A DNA stretch of 64,000 bases, from positions 1 through 64,000 of the forward strand of contig JAGDYV010000021.1 of the NCBI GenBank assembly GCA_049116495.1, in the 5' to 3' direction. Positions 34,895-43,438 of this stretch are shown here, one piece after another. Under the pieces are notes generated by a model. It ran no database searches. It was not told the DNA's origin and was given only the letters and a program-made list of their open reading frames with translations. The translations under genes and the position numbers were made by a program. How positions within the stretch are numbered: position 1 is the first letter of the stretch; the number at the start of each line of letters is the position of its first letter. Source of the stretch: CAJQQK01 sp049116495. GTDB lineage: Bacteria; Pseudomonadota; Alphaproteobacteria; Rhizobiales; Hyphomicrobiaceae.

Positions 34895-36080
34895 GGTTTC
34901 CGGTCTCCCGATTGACCGTGCGGTGAAAAATCAAATCATCACGATGAATGAGTTCGATACGGCCACGATAGCCAAGAATGCCGGCAATGGCATCCGACTT
35001 CTTACCTTTGATCCGGCCGGCATCATCGTTGCCATAGGCCACCAGCCCACGCCCCAACTCGCGACCATCTTCGGCCAGGATGCGGACCATATCGCCACGC
35101 TCGAACCGGCCGGCAGCGGACACAACGCCAGCCGGTAGCAAACTCTTGCCGGCCGCCAGTGCGCGCTCGGCGCCCGTATCAATCGATAGCGAGCCGCGTG
35201 GCTCCAACTGGCCGGCGATCCAGCGCTTGCGCGCCGTGACGGGATCAGATGGTGCCAGGAACCAAGTGCACGGCGCATCAGCATCCAACTGAGACAGCGG
35301 ATGCAACGTTCGCCCCTGTGCGATCACCATGCAGGTCCCCGCGGATCGAGCGATCTTGGCCGCCTCGATTTTGGTGACCATGCCGCCACTTGATACGTCG
35401 GAACCGACGTCACCCGCCATCGCCTCGATCTCAGGCGTTATGTTGTCAACGACGTCTATGCGGCGCGCATCCGGACTAGTGCCGGGCGGCGCGGTATAAA
35501 GACCGTCGATATCGGACAGCAGGACGAGACAATCGGCGCTGATCATGCCCGCCACCCGCGCCGACAGTCGGTCATTGTCACCGTATCTGATCTCGCTCGT
35601 TGCAACTGTGTCATTCTCATTGACGACCGGGACGGCACCGTGCCCAAGCAGCGTTTCAAACGTATGGCGCGCATTGAGATAGCGCCGGCGCTCTTCGGTA
35701 TCACCGAGCGTTAGTAGAATTTGCGCCATGGTCAGGCCACGCTGTTGAAAGACGCCTTGGTAGGCGTGCGCCAATGAAATCTGGCCGACGGATGCTGCCG
35801 CCTGACTCTGTTCAAGCTCGAGGGGACCCTTCGGGAGATCAAGGATATGTCGCCCGAGCGCGATCGAGCCTGATGAAACAATAACGACGTGCTTTCCAGC
35901 CTGCCGCAGCCGTGCAATGTCATCAGCCAATGAATTGAGCCAAGTCGCGCGCACGCGTCCAGTTTCCCGGTCAACCAGCAACGCAGACCCAATCTTCACG
36001 ACGATGCGGCGGGCATGCCGCCATTTCAGGCGGGCACTGTCTGCCGCTAACTCGGGCAATTTTCTCGCAGGCACGGCCAT
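34881..36080 (-). CDS. proB: Glutamate 5-kinase ProB with PUA domain
   Basis: The protein of about 399 residues phosphorylates glutamate for proline synthesis. The amino-acid-kinase domain opens RRIVVKIGSALLVDRETG. VVIVSSGSIALGRHIL, VPVVNENDTVATSEIRYGDNDRLSARVAGMI and LLSDIDGLYTAPP follow. A C-terminal PUA domain begins near residue 285 (GSLSIDTGAERALAAGKSLLPAGV) and ends VAYGNDDAGRIKGKKSDAI. It starts about 50 bases after obgE. The enzyme is usually inhibited by proline; nothing in the sequence speaks against that. Confidence 0.96.
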   Translation of the reverse strand: MAVPARKLPELAADSARLKWRHARRIVVKIGSALLVDRETGRVRATWLNSLADDIARLRQAGKHVVIVSSGSIALGRHILDLPKGPLELEQSQAAASVGQISLAHAYQGVFQQRGLTMAQILLTLGDTEERRRYLNARHTFETLLGHGAVPVVNENDTVATSEIRYGDNDRLSARVAGMISADCLVLLSDIDGLYTAPPGTSPDARRIDVVDNITPEIEAMAGDVGSDVSSGGMVTKIEAAKIARSAGTCMVIAQGRTLHPLSQLDADAPCTWFLAPSDPVTARKRWIAGQLEPRGSLSIDTGAERALAAGKSLLPAGVVSAAGRFERGDMVRILAEDGRELGRGLVAYGNDDAGRIKGKKSDAIAGILGYRGRIELIHRDDLIFHRTVNRETGNHEQD

Positions 36081-36130
36081 AGTATTTGCAATCAACTCAC
36101 AAGTTCAGAAAACCGTTCATAGACACGGCA

Positions 36131-37180
36131 TCAAATTGGTGACCATGCCGCTTTCTCCGACTGCGGCTTAGCTTCTTCGACTTGAACGCGTTCCGATTTG
36201 CTGATCGTATCGGCCAGAAGATAGAGTGCTTCTTTAACACCAAGCCCCGATACCGATGAAATGCGCAAAGGCTTCCTGCCACTTGCGACACCGAGCTCAC
36301 GTGCCTTTTGTGAATAGGTCTCATCATCAATCGTATCGCATTTCGACAACGCTACGATCTCCGTCTTGTCAGCGAGGTTACCGCCATACGCCTCCAGTTC
36401 CTGGCGAATGGTTTGATAGCTTTGGGCGACGTCCTCGTCATTCGCGTCGACGAGATGCAGCAGCACGTGGCAGCGCTCGACATGCCCAAGAAAGCGCGTT
36501 CCCAAGCCGACGCCCTCATTGGCGCCTTCGATCAATCCTGGAATGTCGGCAAGCACAAAGTCCTTTTCCCCCGCACGCACGACGCCGAGGTTCGGATGTA
36601 GCGTCGTAAACGGGTAGTCAGCGATTTTGGGCTTGGCGGCACTGACCGCAGCCAGAAATGTCGACTTGCCGGCATTTGGAAGCCCAACGACCCCAGCATC
36701 GGCGATGAGCTTGAGCCGCAGCCAAATCGTCAGTTCCTCAGCCGGTTGTCCAGGATTAATCCGGCGCGGCGCCTGATTGGTCGACGATTTGAAATGGGCA
36801 TTGCCAAACCCGCCGTTGCCGCCCTTGGCGATACGAATGCGGTCGCCGGGCTCTTCAAGGTCTCCGAGCAATGTCTCTTGATCCTCGGCCAGCACCTGCG
36901 TGCCCGGCGGCACCTTGATGATACAGTCCGCACCGTTCGGCCCCGATCGCAACCGACCCATCCCGGGAATACCATTCTTCGCTTTGAAATGCTGCTGATA
37001 GCGATAGTCGATCAGCGTGTTGAGATTGTCGACACACTCGACCCAGACGTCACCGCCTTTGCCGCCATCGCCGCCGTCCGGCCCACCGAATTCGATAAAT
37101 TTTTCACGGCGAAACGACAGGCAGCCATCGCCGCCTTTGCCTGACGCAATGTAAATCTTGGCTTGATCAAGGAATTTCAT
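36131..37180 (-). CDS. obgE: GTPase ObgE/CgtA
   Basis: The 349-residue protein has the N-terminal Obg glycine-rich domain (MKFLDQAKIYIASGKGGDGCLSFRREKFIEFGGPDGGDGGKGG) and a G domain with G1 GLPNAGKSTFL, G2/G3 FTTLHPNLG and ADIPGLIEGA, G4 ALSKCD and G5 ISSVSG. It acts in 50S assembly and the stringent response. The C-terminal OCT domain is absent, and the tail is short and acidic/basic mixed. Its ATG overlaps the upstream GNAT stop by four bases (ATGA). Confidence 0.97.
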   Translation of the reverse strand: MKFLDQAKIYIASGKGGDGCLSFRREKFIEFGGPDGGDGGKGGDVWVECVDNLNTLIDYRYQQHFKAKNGIPGMGRLRSGPNGADCIIKVPPGTQVLAEDQETLLGDLEEPGDRIRIAKGGNGGFGNAHFKSSTNQAPRRINPGQPAEELTIWLRLKLIADAGVVGLPNAGKSTFLAAVSAAKPKIADYPFTTLHPNLGVVRAGEKDFVLADIPGLIEGANEGVGLGTRFLGHVERCHVLLHLVDANDEDVAQSYQTIRQELEAYGGNLADKTEIVALSKCDTIDDETYSQKARELGVASGRKPLRISSVSGLGVKEALYLLADTISKSERVQVEEAKPQSEKAAWSPI

Positions 37181-37716
37181 AACGGCAACTCTTCAAACCT
37201 TTCGCGGTTCAGTTCCGTTTCAAAGTGTTGGACTTCGATTCCGCGTGCAACGCACATCACGGTACTCTCGCTAACAACTTCAAATCCATACTTCTGCTGC
37301 ACGGCCAGCGACGCGTCATTGCCAAGGAAGATACCGCTCGTTAGCAGTCGGTTCTCACGCGTCCGAAAGAACGCCGCAATGACTGCGCCGACCGCTTCGG
37401 TCATAAAACCCTGGCCCCAATATGGTTCGCCCAGCCAGTAGCCCAGGTTCGGCCCTCTGGACTGGGGCGCAACGCTAACAACACCAAGCAGGTTATCACT
37501 CATCGTAATTGCATAAACAACGTCATCATCTGTCTTGTTTCGGTTTCCGGAACGTAACAGAAACTCTTCGGCATGCGCACGTTCATACGGATGAGGGGCC
37601 AAGGCGAGATTCTTGACGACGTCCCAGTTATTCAAGAACTCAACGATCCGCTCCGCATCCTGCTCGGCAGGCGGTCTCAAGCTCAAACGTTGCGTCTTCA
37701 CAATTTCGGGGAACAT
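37177..37716 (-). CDS. GNAT acetyltransferase (RimJ/RimL type)
   Basis: The 179-residue protein has the RimJ-like pattern. TQRLSLRPPAEQDAERIVEFLNNWDVVKNLALAPHPYERAHAEEFLL is followed by GPNLGYWLGEPYWGQGFMTEAVGAVIAAFF, whose WGQGFMTEA binds acetyl-CoA, and SGIFLGNDASLAVQQKYGFEVV. RimJ/RimL-type enzymes acetylate protein N-termini. This gene commonly lies between rpmA and obgE in alphaproteobacteria. It begins after the terminator of the rplU-rpmA unit and so probably has its own promoter. Confidence 0.9.
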   Translation of the reverse strand: MFPEIVKTQRLSLRPPAEQDAERIVEFLNNWDVVKNLALAPHPYERAHAEEFLLRSGNRNKTDDDVVYAITMSDNLLGVVSVAPQSRGPNLGYWLGEPYWGQGFMTEAVGAVIAAFFRTRENRLLTSGIFLGNDASLAVQQKYGFEVVSESTVMCVARGIEVQHFETELNRERFEELPL

Positions 37717-37729
37717 TCGTCAGGCTTTC

Positions 37730-37768
37730 AAAATAGAAAAAGGGCAGATGGCCCGCGCCACCTGCCCT
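37730..37768 (-). terminator. Intrinsic terminator downstream of rpmA
   Basis: Read on the minus strand, AGGGCAGGTGG pairs with CCATCTGCCCT (one G-T wobble) around a six-base loop, followed by TTTTTCTATTTT. It lies 31 bases after the rpmA stop and would end the rplU-rpmA transcript ahead of the GNAT-obgE unit. Confidence 0.9.
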
Positions 37769-37798
37769 CGTGATTTCCAGATCGAAAGCAGTTTGACG

Positions 37799-38071
37799 CT
37801 ATTCAGCGGCTTCTGCCGGCATCGGGTCGACGGAAATGAAAGTGCGGCCGTTCCGCTTTGTTTCAAACCTCACCTGACCCTCAACTTTCGCAAAGATCGT
37901 ATGATCAACGCCAAGGCCGACGTTGCGGCCCGGATGCCACTTGGTGCCCCGTTGCCGGCATAGAATGTTGCCGGGAATGACGTGTTCACCGCCGAATTTT
38001 TTGACGCCGAGGCGTTTAGATTGTGAATCACGGCCGTTACGCGATGAGCCGCCTGCTTTTTTGTGTGCCAT
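37799..38071 (-). CDS. rpmA: 50S ribosomal protein L27
   Basis: The 90-residue protein begins MAHKKAGGSSRNGRDSQSKRLGVKKFGG, the L27 N-terminus that reaches the peptidyl-transferase centre, and continues RQRGTKWHPGRNVGLGVDHTIFA. It follows rplU by about 90 bases. AAGGAC lies upstream of the ATG, and an intrinsic terminator follows the stop. Confidence 0.98.
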   Translation of the reverse strand: MAHKKAGGSSRNGRDSQSKRLGVKKFGGEHVIPGNILCRQRGTKWHPGRNVGLGVDHTIFAKVEGQVRFETKRNGRTFISVDPMPAEAAE

Positions 38072-38158
38072 GTCGCTTAGTCCTTATGTCTTCCAAGGCC
38101 GGATCGCTTTTTCAGTCGAGTCCAGCCCCCTGTTTCCGTCATCGCGAAGGCTGCCTCG

Positions 38159-38473
38159 TCAGGCGCCAACGATCTCCGTGATGCGGATCTTGGTTAGATC
38201 CTGCCGGTGTCCTCTTTTACGCCGCGAACTTTTCCGGCGGCGCTTCTTGAAGGCGATCACTTTCGGGCCGCGGGTTTGCTCAACGACCTCTGCGACGACC
38301 TTTGCGCCTGAGATTGTCGGCGTACCGACTTTGACACTATCGCCAGAGCCGACCATCATCACGTCGGTAAATTCGATCTTGCTGTCACTGTCGCCGGCAA
38401 GGCGTTCGATATTGAGCACATCGTCCGCGCTCACACGGTATTGCTTGCCGCCCGTCTTGATAACTGCGTACAT
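38159..38473 (-). CDS. rplU: 50S ribosomal protein L21
   Basis: The 104-residue protein begins MYAVIKTGGKQYRVSADDVLNIERL and ends in the basic KVIAFKKRRRKSSRRKRGHRQDLTKIRITEIVGA, diagnostic for L21. It binds 23S rRNA. AAGAAGGACGG precedes the ATG. It heads the leftward rplU-rpmA unit and is divergent from the Ntn-hydrolase-like gene. Confidence 0.98.
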   Translation of the reverse strand: MYAVIKTGGKQYRVSADDVLNIERLAGDSDSKIEFTDVMMVGSGDSVKVGTPTISGAKVVAEVVEQTRGPKVIAFKKRRRKSSRRKRGHRQDLTKIRITEIVGA

Positions 38474-38735
38474 ATCCGTCCTTCTTCGTTCTCGCCGCGC
38501 CTTGCGGTGTTCCTAGATTTCAGGAACTTGGATAAAGGCTTCAAACAGCCCTCGATCTTGGACATATAGCCACAAAAAGATCGGAAACCTCAGGCAGCGC
38601 TGTTGTCGCGGACGGTTAACCGGCCACGAAAGAAGGCGTTTATCCACGCATACAGCGAATATGTCAATAAATTCGTGCCGATGAAGCGCGCAGCCGATTG
38701 ACACTGGTAGTCGCAACGCAGGGACGAGGAGCGAG

Positions 38736-39800
38736 ATGATCGAAACTTCATCGATAAACACGCGCCCATTGAACCATGATCTACCGCACATCCCCGTTCT
38801 TTCCTGCGGCCCGGACTTCCCCATGGCAACTCTGGTTGCCTTTACCACCGAGGCCCATGCGTTAATCAGTGGCGCGACCAAGGGAATTCCGCCAAGCGTT
38901 CTCAAACTGGCCGACCGAATCTCGCGCCGTTGGCTGATCAAATCCGGCAATGTGCATCTCACAGAAATTGATGCGATCGCCGCAAGCCTCAACCAACCTG
39001 GCGCACATTACCTCTCTGTCAACTACGAATGGGGATGCACCGTCGTTGTGCGTGCCGCCGGCCAATATCCAGAGTTGGTCCGGGTATTGGACTGGCGCAC
39101 ACCAGGCCTCGGCCGCTATGTCGTCGCCGCCGATGTGGATGGGGCCTCTGGTCGCTTTATCACGCTGACCTGGCCGGGCTATACGGGCGTTCTGCAAGCG
39201 ATGGCACCCAATCGTTTCGCCGCCGCACTCAACCAGGCGCCCATGCCGCGCCGTGGCGGCGGGTTTCTACCGCTCGACTGGTTTGCCAACAAAGTCGATG
39301 TCTGGCGCTCGAAAGATGTGACACCTGCACACCTCCTCCGCGAAGTCTTTGAGCAAGCTGATAGCTTTGCTGAAGCCCGCCGCCGGCTGAGCGAAACGCC
39401 AATCGCAGCCCCGGCCATTTTTTCTCTGGCAGGTTGCAGCGCCGACGACCTTTGCATTATCGAACGCACCGAACGCGCCGTTCATATTCACGATGGCCGA
39501 CGTGCCGCCGCCAATGCCTGGCAGGCACCGGCCTGGGCTGGACGGGCGCGCGGGTCAGAGAATGCCGCACGCGTGCGCCAGCTCTCCGCCTTGCCGTCAT
39601 CGCCAACTGATAACTTTGACTGGCTGGCTCCGCCGGTTCTCAATGACACCACGCGCCTCGCTGCAATCTTCCGACCATCAACCGGAACGCTTGTCGCTCA
39701 AGGATTTGCTGGTCTGCTCCCCGCGACCAATATCCTGTCATTGCAAGACGCCGAAAGGCACAGTGGCCGCGTGGCACCACGCGAGTTTGTCGAGGCATGA
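38736..39800 (+). CDS. Acid ceramidase/choloylglycine hydrolase-like Ntn-hydrolase family protein
   Basis: GAGGAGCGAG immediately before the ATG supports the start. In the 354-residue protein, VNYEWGCTVVVRAAGQ is followed by ELVRVLDWRTPGLGRYVV and FITLTWPGYTGVLQAMAPNRFAAALNQAP. This order (Cys after a hydrophobic/aromatic run, then R-x-LDW, then G-x-x-G-x-x and N-Q) is that of acid-ceramidase/NAAA and choloylglycine-type Ntn hydrolases, where the Cys is the nucleophile. The later part has GCSADDLCIIERTE, like the self-processed barrel's later strands. A late NDTTRLAAIFRPSTGTL is less typical. It would hydrolyse a fatty-acid amide; the evidence is moderate. Confidence 0.6.
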   Translation: MIETSSINTRPLNHDLPHIPVLSCGPDFPMATLVAFTTEAHALISGATKGIPPSVLKLADRISRRWLIKSGNVHLTEIDAIAASLNQPGAHYLSVNYEWGCTVVVRAAGQYPELVRVLDWRTPGLGRYVVAADVDGASGRFITLTWPGYTGVLQAMAPNRFAAALNQAPMPRRGGGFLPLDWFANKVDVWRSKDVTPAHLLREVFEQADSFAEARRRLSETPIAAPAIFSLAGCSADDLCIIERTERAVHIHDGRRAAANAWQAPAWAGRARGSENAARVRQLSALPSSPTDNFDWLAPPVLNDTTRLAAIFRPSTGTLVAQGFAGLLPATNILSLQDAERHSGRVAPREFVEA

Positions 39801-40570
39801 GACCGCGTCTGATGCACCGATCGCAACCGGCATGCTCCTCAAACGGTGGAAATGGCGCGATCAGCACCGGGATGGCACACGTCCAAACACGTATCAACTT
39901 AACCTTTGCGGCGCCCATCCCGCTCCAAAGTCTCAATCAAACCAACAGCGATAGGCTGAAGGTCCAGAGTCGTTTTGCATCAGTTTTGCGGCTCAGCTTG
40001 GCCAATGGGACTCCGAGCGCTTGGCGGCTACTGAGGCGGACTCCGATCTCATTCCGCAAAACAAACGAACCTTAAAGGAAATTCCGACCGGGACGACGCA
40101 GGCACCGACAGCGCAGCACGCAAGGCCAATCTATAGCTGGCGCCCAATTTCATCAGTCATGGATCTTTAGCATGGCGTCACCGCAAACTTCTCACAGTCG
40201 GGCGGCCTGGTCCGAATGCATCCGAAAAGCGGACAAAACATCTGTCGTAACGTCAGCAATTCCTCAGAACACCACGACCAATAACCATTTATTCTTCAGC
40301 ACCATTCCGCCGTGGTCGTTGCTGGTTTTCAGCAAACAGACAAGCATCAGACACGGCCCCAAGATTCTTGGCCGGTCAGAACAGGCTTGCAATCGACAAC
40401 GCCAGAATTTAGATACGACGCTTCCACATCACGATAGCATCCACGTTCAACTTCCAAGCGTGGCACTATATCGGCATCGGGTAAGTGGGCTGGCCGGAAG
40501 TACTCTGAAGCATTCACATGACTCAACATTGGTCTCAAGTGTGCGCAGAATGAGCATGAATCCGGCCTTT
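39801..40570. other. 770-base gap with no recognised gene
   Basis: Neither strand shows a convincing coding frame between the hydrolase-like gene and the tRNA gene. Short frames have no ribosome site and no recognisable pattern. The composition changes toward lower GC near 40,250, possibly old insertion flank. Confidence 0.5.
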
Positions 40571-40660
40571 GGAGAGGTGGCTGAGTGGACGAAAGCACCG
40601 GATTCGAAATCCGGCATACGGGCAACCGTATCGGGGGTTCGAATCCCCCTCTCTCCGCCA
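40571..40660 (+). tRNA. tRNA-Ser (anticodon CGA)
   Basis: The 90-base gene folds as a class II tRNA. The acceptor GGAGAGG (40571) pairs with TCTCTCC (one G-T). The anticodon stem CCGGA/TCCGG encloses loop TTCGAAA with anticodon CGA at 40605-40607. A long variable arm (TACGGGCAACCGTA) marks serine. T-arm GGGGG TTCGAAT CCCCC is followed by discriminator G and an encoded CCA (40658-40660). It reads UCG. Its 3' end is the integration site of the element to the right and is intact. Confidence 0.97.
40647..40660 (+). repeat. attL core (14-bp direct repeat in the tRNA 3' end)
   Basis: CCCTCTCTCCGCCA here equals 55380-55393 exactly. It covers the end of the T-arm, the acceptor strand, the discriminator and CCA of tRNA-Ser. 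It is the usual crossover position for P4-type integrases, and the integrase lies at the other end. Confidence 0.88.
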
Positions 40661-40712
40661 TGGTAGTCGACCAAATCATTGATATTAAAATATAATACGG
40701 AGCGTATAGTTG

Positions 40713-40736
40713 ATGGGCCCCAACTTTGGCCCCAAC
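40713..40736. repeat. Left integrase arm-type site candidate
   Basis: ATGGGCCCCAACTTTG (40713-40728) recurs exactly at 55248-55263. Within it GGCCCCAAC occurs twice at a 12-bp step (40716 and 40728), as it does on the right. It lies about 55 bases inside attL and is probably bound by the N-terminal domain of the integrase. Confidence 0.7.
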
Positions 40737-41032
40737 ACCGTCCCCGGTTATATGCGAACGGCAATCAGCCTTCGATGACTTTCCGCATAGATCTATCGTA
40801 ACAGTGCCAGTGAACGTCTACTCCAAAGATGCAACGATAGTCATTCTTACGGCCTATGGACGACCGTTCGACACGTATGAACAGGTTCTATTGGGCCGAC
40901 CGCTTCACACACCGTGAATTTTTGGCCTATATCGGAAATCGTCTGACGTTTTCCGGGGGAAGGCATGCGGGTTTTAGCGGTTCAACTGACGATCGACAAC
41001 GCCACACTTAACTTCACCACGGAGCGCTGATC

Positions 41033-43438
41033 GTGGCCATCAAGAAATCCGAGCTCTATAGCTCGCTCTGGCAGAGTTGCGACGCACTGCGCGGTGGCAT
41101 GGATGCCAGCCAGTACAAGGACTACGTTCTCGTCCTCCTTTTCATCAAATACATCAGCGACAAGTACGCTGATCAGATGTTCTCGCCGATCAGCATTCCG
41201 CCCGGCGCGAGTTTTCGGGACTTGGTGGCGCTCAAGGGCAAGCCCGACATTGGCGACCAGATCAACAAGAAGATCATCGCGCCACTGGCAAATGCCAACG
41301 AGCTGTCCGACATGCCGGACTTCAACGATGCCAGCAAGCTTGGCAGCGGCAAGGAGATGGTGGACCGCCTCACCGACCTGATCTCGATCTTCGAGACGAA
41401 ATCACTCGATTTCTCCAAGAACCGCGCTGATGGCGACGACATTCTGGGCGATGCCTATGAATACCTAATGCGCCACTTCGCGACCGAGAGCGGAAAAAGC
41501 AAGGGGCAGTTTTACACGCCGGCTGAGGTAAGCCGCATCATGGCGCAGATCATCGGCATTCGCGACGCTAATACGACAGCCAACACCACAGTCTACGACC
41601 CTACGTGTGGCTCAGGCTCATTGCTGTTGAAGGTCGCCGACGAGGCTACATCAGACGTTACGTTGTACGGCCAAGAAAAGGATTCCGCGACAACTGCGCT
41701 CTCGCGCATGAATATGATCCTGCACGACAATCCGACCGCTCAAGTCGAGCAGGGCAATACACTAACGGACCCAAAGTATTTTGACGGCGATCAGCTCAAA
41801 ACGTTCGACTTCGTGGTGGCCAATCCGCCGTTCAGCGACAAGCGTTGGAGCACCGGGCTTGATCCCCTCAAGGACCGGCACGAGCGCTTCAAGCATTTTG
41901 GCGTGCCACCGGCGAAGCAGGGCGACTATGCCTATCTGCTTCACATCGTACGCTCGTTGAAAGCCAAGGGCAAAGGCGCATGCATCTTGCCACACGGCGT
42001 GCTGTTCCGAGGCAACGCCGAGGCCACAATCCGCAAGGCTCTGGTGCGCAAGGGCTACATCAAGGCCATCATCGGCCTACCCGCGAACCTTTTCTACGGC
42101 ACCGGGATTCCGGCTTGTATCATCTTGATCGACAAGGAAGATGCAGCCGCGCGCAAAGGCATCTTCATGATCGACGCCAGCGATGGCTTCATGAAGGACG
42201 GCCCCAAGAACCGACTACGCTCGCAGGACATCCACCGGATTGTTGACGTGTTCAAACGGGGCCGGGACGTGCCGCGCTATGCGCGCATGGTCAGCTACGA
42301 AGAGATCGAGACGAACGAGTTCAACCTCAACCTACCGCGCTATATCGACAGCCAGACGCCGGAGGACAGACATGACATCACGGCCCACTTGCACGGCGGT
42401 ATTCCAGTCGCTGACATTGATGCGTTGGACAGCTATTGGCAGGTCTGCCCCGGCTTGCGCGATGCATTGTTCAAGGAGTTGCGCCCCGGCTATGTCGAGT
42501 TGACCGTCGATAAGACAGCGATCAAGTCAACTATTTACGAGCACCCGGAATTTATGGCCTTCATTGACGGCATGAACGGGCACTTCGAGGTTTGGTGCAA
42601 AAAGGCCGCGGCAAGCCTGAAAGCGCTCGGGTCGGGATGTAATCCGAAGGCTCTGATCCATGAGCTGTCCGAAGATTTATTGGCACACTATCAGGGGCGA
42701 CCGCTGATCGACGCGTACACAGTCTACCAGCATCTGATGGACTATTGGGCTGCAAACATGCAGGACGACTGTTATCTGATTGCCGCCGACGGCTGGAAGG
42801 CGGAGACCTATCGAATCATCGAAGAGAAGAAGAACAATGACGGAAAGGTCACCAAATCGGTCGACAGGGGCTGGACCTGCGACCTCATCCCCAAGACGCT
42901 AATTGTTGCTCGTTACTTCGCGAAGGAGCAAACGGCGATTGACGCGCACTCCTCTGAACTGGATGGCTTAAGCGCCAAGTTGGCTGAGTTGGAAGAAGAA
43001 CACACTGGCGAGGATGGTGCGTTCACCGAACTAGAAAAAATCAACAAGGCCAATGTGACTGCGAGGCTAAAGGACGTCGATGGCGACAACGACGCGACAG
43101 AGTACGACGCACTACGTGCATGGCAAAAACTAAACGCGCAGGAAGCCGCGTTGAAGAAGTGCATCAAAGAGGCGGGCGCAGAACTTGATGCCAAGGCACT
43201 GGCTCAGTATCCAACGCTAAAAGAGATCGATGTCAAAACCCTTGTCGTCGACGACAAGTGGCTCGCCAAGCTCGACGAAGACATCCACGGCGAAATGAAT
43301 CGAGTCGGCCAAGAAATTTCGCAACGAGTTACGACGCTAACCGAGAGATACCGTTTATCTCTGCCCGATTTGATCGCCGAGACGGTTGAAATTGAAGCCA
43401 GGGTCACCGGCCACTTGATGCGCATGGGGTTCTCATGA
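41033..43438 (+). CDS. hsdM: Type I restriction-modification system, methyltransferase subunit HsdM
   Basis: The 801-residue protein starts at a GTG with GGAG nine bases upstream. The N-terminal helical domain has LYSSLWQSCDALRGGMDASQYKDYVLVLLFIKYIS. The N6-adenine methyltransferase domain holds GQFYTPAEVSRIMAQI, motif I VYDPTCGSGSLL and motif IV VVANPPFSD. It methylates adenine in the site chosen by HsdS, using SAM. The core ends near residue 480. The remaining 320 residues, partly coiled coil (LSAKLAELEEEHTGEDGAFTELEKINKA), exceed the usual HsdM length of about 520 and occur only in some subfamilies. It overlaps hsdS by four bases. Confidence 0.95.
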   Translation: MAIKKSELYSSLWQSCDALRGGMDASQYKDYVLVLLFIKYISDKYADQMFSPISIPPGASFRDLVALKGKPDIGDQINKKIIAPLANANELSDMPDFNDASKLGSGKEMVDRLTDLISIFETKSLDFSKNRADGDDILGDAYEYLMRHFATESGKSKGQFYTPAEVSRIMAQIIGIRDANTTANTTVYDPTCGSGSLLLKVADEATSDVTLYGQEKDSATTALSRMNMILHDNPTAQVEQGNTLTDPKYFDGDQLKTFDFVVANPPFSDKRWSTGLDPLKDRHERFKHFGVPPAKQGDYAYLLHIVRSLKAKGKGACILPHGVLFRGNAEATIRKALVRKGYIKAIIGLPANLFYGTGIPACIILIDKEDAAARKGIFMIDASDGFMKDGPKNRLRSQDIHRIVDVFKRGRDVPRYARMVSYEEIETNEFNLNLPRYIDSQTPEDRHDITAHLHGGIPVADIDALDSYWQVCPGLRDALFKELRPGYVELTVDKTAIKSTIYEHPEFMAFIDGMNGHFEVWCKKAAASLKALGSGCNPKALIHELSEDLLAHYQGRPLIDAYTVYQHLMDYWAANMQDDCYLIAADGWKAETYRIIEEKKNNDGKVTKSVDRGWTCDLIPKTLIVARYFAKEQTAIDAHSSELDGLSAKLAELEEEHTGEDGAFTELEKINKANVTARLKDVDGDNDATEYDALRAWQKLNAQEAALKKCIKEAGAELDAKALAQYPTLKEIDVKTLVVDDKWLAKLDEDIHGEMNRVGQEISQRVTTLTERYRLSLPDLIAETVEIEARVTGHLMRMGFS

